Source: Benincasa hispida (Eukaryota > Streptophyta > Magnoliopsida > Cucurbitales > Cucurbitaceae). From it: a DNA stretch of 64,000 bases. A program made the translations under genes and the position numbers. Positions 61,561-64,000 of the stretch are shown one piece after another (the stretch's first letter is position 1; each line of letters starts with the position of its first letter). The notes beneath the pieces were generated by a model. That model was not told the DNA's origin. It was given only the letters and a program-made list of their open reading frames with translations, and made no database searches. Location of the stretch: contig NC_052349.1 in assembly GCF_009727055.1 (NCBI RefSeq), positions 31,414,262 through 31,478,261 of the forward strand, given 5' to 3'.

Positions 61561-63324
61561 TGTGTTAGCTACGTCCATGGGCAGAGGGAGAATAATATTA
61601 TTTGAGAGAATGTTTTCAGAATTTGTTGAACGCAATTATGTATGATGCATGTCTTATGCTATGCGTTTGTACCCATGCGTTGGAAAGGAAAGTATGCATT
61701 ACTCTAGTATGCGTTACTCTAGTATGCAATGACCATGCATTCCTATCACAAGTTTTCTTACCTTCTCGCCAAGTATCACGAGAACGCAAGTTTCTCGGGT
61801 GATCCAAGGTCGAATACAGGGACTTGTAACTTAATAATGCTTGTGAAGCAATGCGTTTGAGACGATGAATAAAAGTAAAAAGAAGTTAATGGATTACACA
61901 CTAACTAAACAGATTGAGCAATGGAAGACTTGGGATGAGAATTGGTAGATATGCAACAACTGTTAACGCATATTAATGTTTATTATCTTAAATCGCTCGA
62001 GTAATCCCAGCTCATCACACTAACGCATCGCACACCTCTCGGTGGTCAGCCACATGACTATATCTCAATAGTGCATGGTTGTGTCGAGCATAAGACTGTG
62101 CCTATCTCTAGGAATAATGTATGCTTTGCTTTAGTGCATTTCATCTCTTACCTTCTCAGGTAGTTAGATGCAGCTAATTAACTTATAGACAAGCATTGCA
62201 ACAACTTATCGACAAGCGTTGCTACAGCCTCTCACCAAGCAAAGAGGATTAACTCACTATACTCGCACAATGCACACTTCTCGGTGGGTTGCTACATGCG
62301 TCCTATCTATAGGCTACACGATTGAGTATGTGATCGCCCTTGATAAATAAACGATGAAGGTGAATGATGATAAAGATAAAGACGATGAAGAAGATGGCAT
62401 TGAAGGAATCAAGATATGCATTGATTACAAAATGTCTTAATATCTTAAGCTAAAATGTAATACAATATAGAGATCAGAGAATAAATGAAAGACCCTGCGT
62501 CAAGGCTGCTGGTAGTGCCGTGGATGGATGGTGGAGACGTCTCTCTCGAGCTCTATCTCTAGCGAAATCTTTAGTCGTCACTCAGACTAGTTTATGGAGA
62601 TGAAGAATCCTCACAGAAAATCTCGCTCATGCTCTCATCTGTGATCGCAAACCTCTATCTTAAGGTAGAAATTCGGATGCCTTGAAATGAAGGTCCAAAG
62701 GCAATTTATAGAGTTCAAACAACGACAACAATCATGATTGCGTTATGTCTCACTACTGCTTTTATCGCAGTATGGGCAATGTCACATCATCTTATCTTGT
62801 TGATACTCCCAAAGTATGTGTTTGAGCTTGATTCAACTGAAGTATCAACGCATTCTACCCATCTTGCAGTCACCCTTCTATTTGAGGTTATCACTCCGTG
62901 GCCGCAATCTCCAAGTGATGAATGCATTCGGTTGATGGCTGAAACTTCCATGCGATGGACGCATTCGGTTCATGGCTGCAACTTCCATGCGATGGATGCA
63001 TGCGATCACTACATGCGTTCGTCTATGCAATAGCTCGGCTTCACCGAATGCGATTGTCTTTGCGGTTGCCTGGCTTCAGCACATGCGTTTGATTTTGCGA
63101 TTGCTTATTTCCAGCGCATGCATTTGATTTCTGCGATAACTACAAAAATAGACACTTTGACACGGAATAACGCATAATATTGGGGTTAGTGAGGATTTAG
63201 GTGTTGATCAATGCAAAACTTAATTTTTCATAAATTCTAAGTATTATTACCGCATTTTCTACTTGTTAGCTCTCATAATTATAAATAAAAGACTTATAAT
63301 AACTGGCATTTATGCCAGTTATCA
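61561..63324 (-). repeat. 3' LTR of a minus-strand Gypsy (Tat/Athila-like) element
   Basis: On the minus strand begins TGATAACTGGCAT at 63324, directly after the polypurine-type TAAGTTTGGGGTG, and ends at about 61561 (GCTAACACA). Related to the LTR at 30601-32559. Rich in GCATGCG/TGCGAT variants. The left boundary is estimated from the length of the related LTR, with AACAG as the probable target sequence. Open frames inside (61602-61802, 62734-63033) are LTR sequence. Confidence 0.7.
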
Positions 63325-64000
63325 CACCCCAAACTTAGAATCATGTTTGTCCTCAAGCATGCGTTATACTTAAGAAATTCTTAACTCATCTTTTGGTGTT
63401 TCTTTGTGATGACCAGCCTCTCAGAATATAATTTACTCGTACCTCTAACCATGGTCGCAATGCTCTCCTCCACTTCGGCTGTTTCTTCAAAGAGATATTT
63501 TCTAAGTTTAAATTCGGCAAGCCTTTGCTCAAAAACTTTTTATTCATTCTCCACAACTTTGCGTTCAGCTCTTGAGAATGTGTTCGTTCAAAACAATTCA
63601 AGATTATGCGATTACTTATTCGAATGTGGTGTTGAACCTGGTTACGCTCTTCGTTTTGGCTTACCCCCACGTGTGTCATGCGGGCATCCAACTTCGGTTG
63701 CGTTCCATATTCAACTCAACTCTTGTCTTGTTTGATTTAGATTTCTCCCGACAGAGGAGTTGCGCTTATGCGTTGATCCTGGCGACTTACCTTCGTTTTG
63801 GCTTGCCCCCAGGGTGGCATGCGGACATCCAACTACGGGTAAGTGCCTTTCACAACTTAACTCTTATCAACATGGGTTTCCCCATTGCGTTAACAGTGGA
63901 GTTGTTATTCCGATTTTTTTTAAAAAAATGATCGTAATGTAGTGAACGCAAATCTTCAGGATTGCTGCCACCCCCAAACTTAGAGGTTTGCAACACTCTC
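63325..64000 (-). mobile_element. 3' internal end of the Gypsy element, continuing beyond the window
   Basis: Holds the polypurine tract next to the LTR (63325-63340) and a second CCTCTAAGTTTGGGGGTGGC copy (63970-63989 on the plus strand). Open frames on both strands have no pol motif; this is the non-coding stretch that lies between pol and the 3' LTR in such elements. Two related copies of CGTTTTGGCTT.CCCC (about 63652 and 63794) indicate a local duplication. Confidence 0.6.

Noticed and set aside
62734..63033. 99-residue open frame
   Set aside because: Lies within the Gypsy LTR, composed of its GCATGCG-type repeats; no domain.
63386..63942. Several open frames of 60-119 residues on both strands
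   Set aside because: Located in the non-coding part of a Gypsy element before its 3' LTR; mutually overlapping and without pol motifs.

Overview
The window is nuclear DNA from a flowering plant (eudicot). It is strongly AT-rich, has spliced genes with GT-AG introns, and is mostly plant LTR retrotransposons and CACTA transposons. Repeat style (TGGTATCAGAGC primer sites, TGTTGGG-type Copia LTRs, ATTAAAG/GTCGG-type CACTA subterminal repeats) resembles cucurbit genomes, but that is only an impression. Two perfect copies of the Nextera mate-pair junction adapter (39,610-39,647 and 46,328-46,365) show that this is draft assembly sequence with unremoved library adapter.

Only two host genes can be supported. 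At the left end, on the minus strand, is most of a large nuclear gene (169-6,353, 3' end outside the window) for an extended-PHD plus AAA-ATPase protein like Arabidopsis At3g15120. At 47,268-47,721, also minus, is a small two-exon gene for a 73-residue TAXIMIN-family cysteine-rich peptide; its exons are too short for simple ORF calling.

Everything else that can be identified is mobile DNA, much of it nested. 8.1-9.5 kb: LINE remnant. 11.2 kb: Tourist-like MITE. 11,927-23,907: an old Copia element (5-bp target duplication GTTCG/GTTCA) broken open by a CACTA element (13,750 to about 19,015) that carries a captured last exon of PEP carboxykinase, and by a reversed Copia fragment (about 20,925-23,209). 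25,396-45,920: a Gypsy-type solo LTR (target duplication TAGAA) containing a small solo LTR (25,908-27,232) and a gag-only Copia element (27,433-44,369, target duplication GTGTG). That Copia element itself contains a Gypsy LTR (30,601-32,559) and a reversed Copia element (about 33,022-42,537), which in turn contains a solo LTR (34,977-37,251, target duplication CCTCA). Hence five layers of insertion are readable from the target duplications.

45.9-64 kb: TAXIMIN gene, a CACTA-like segment between two direct repeats (48.5-50.9 kb), a reversed Copia solo LTR (52,569-54,404, target duplication CTTTG), three CACTA ends or elements (55.4-59.8 kb; the last carries a decayed Ulp1-like protease gene and has target duplication GAA), degenerate tandem repeats, and the 3' LTR of a minus-strand Gypsy element that runs off the right edge. 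No RNA genes or CRISPR arrays were recognised. The most unusual observations are the adapter insertions, the nested layering, the hidden TAXIMIN gene, the captured PEPCK exon, a terminal LTR hairpin kept by compensatory changes in two Gypsy LTRs, and ACGATCGT-rich arrays shared by several Copia LTRs.
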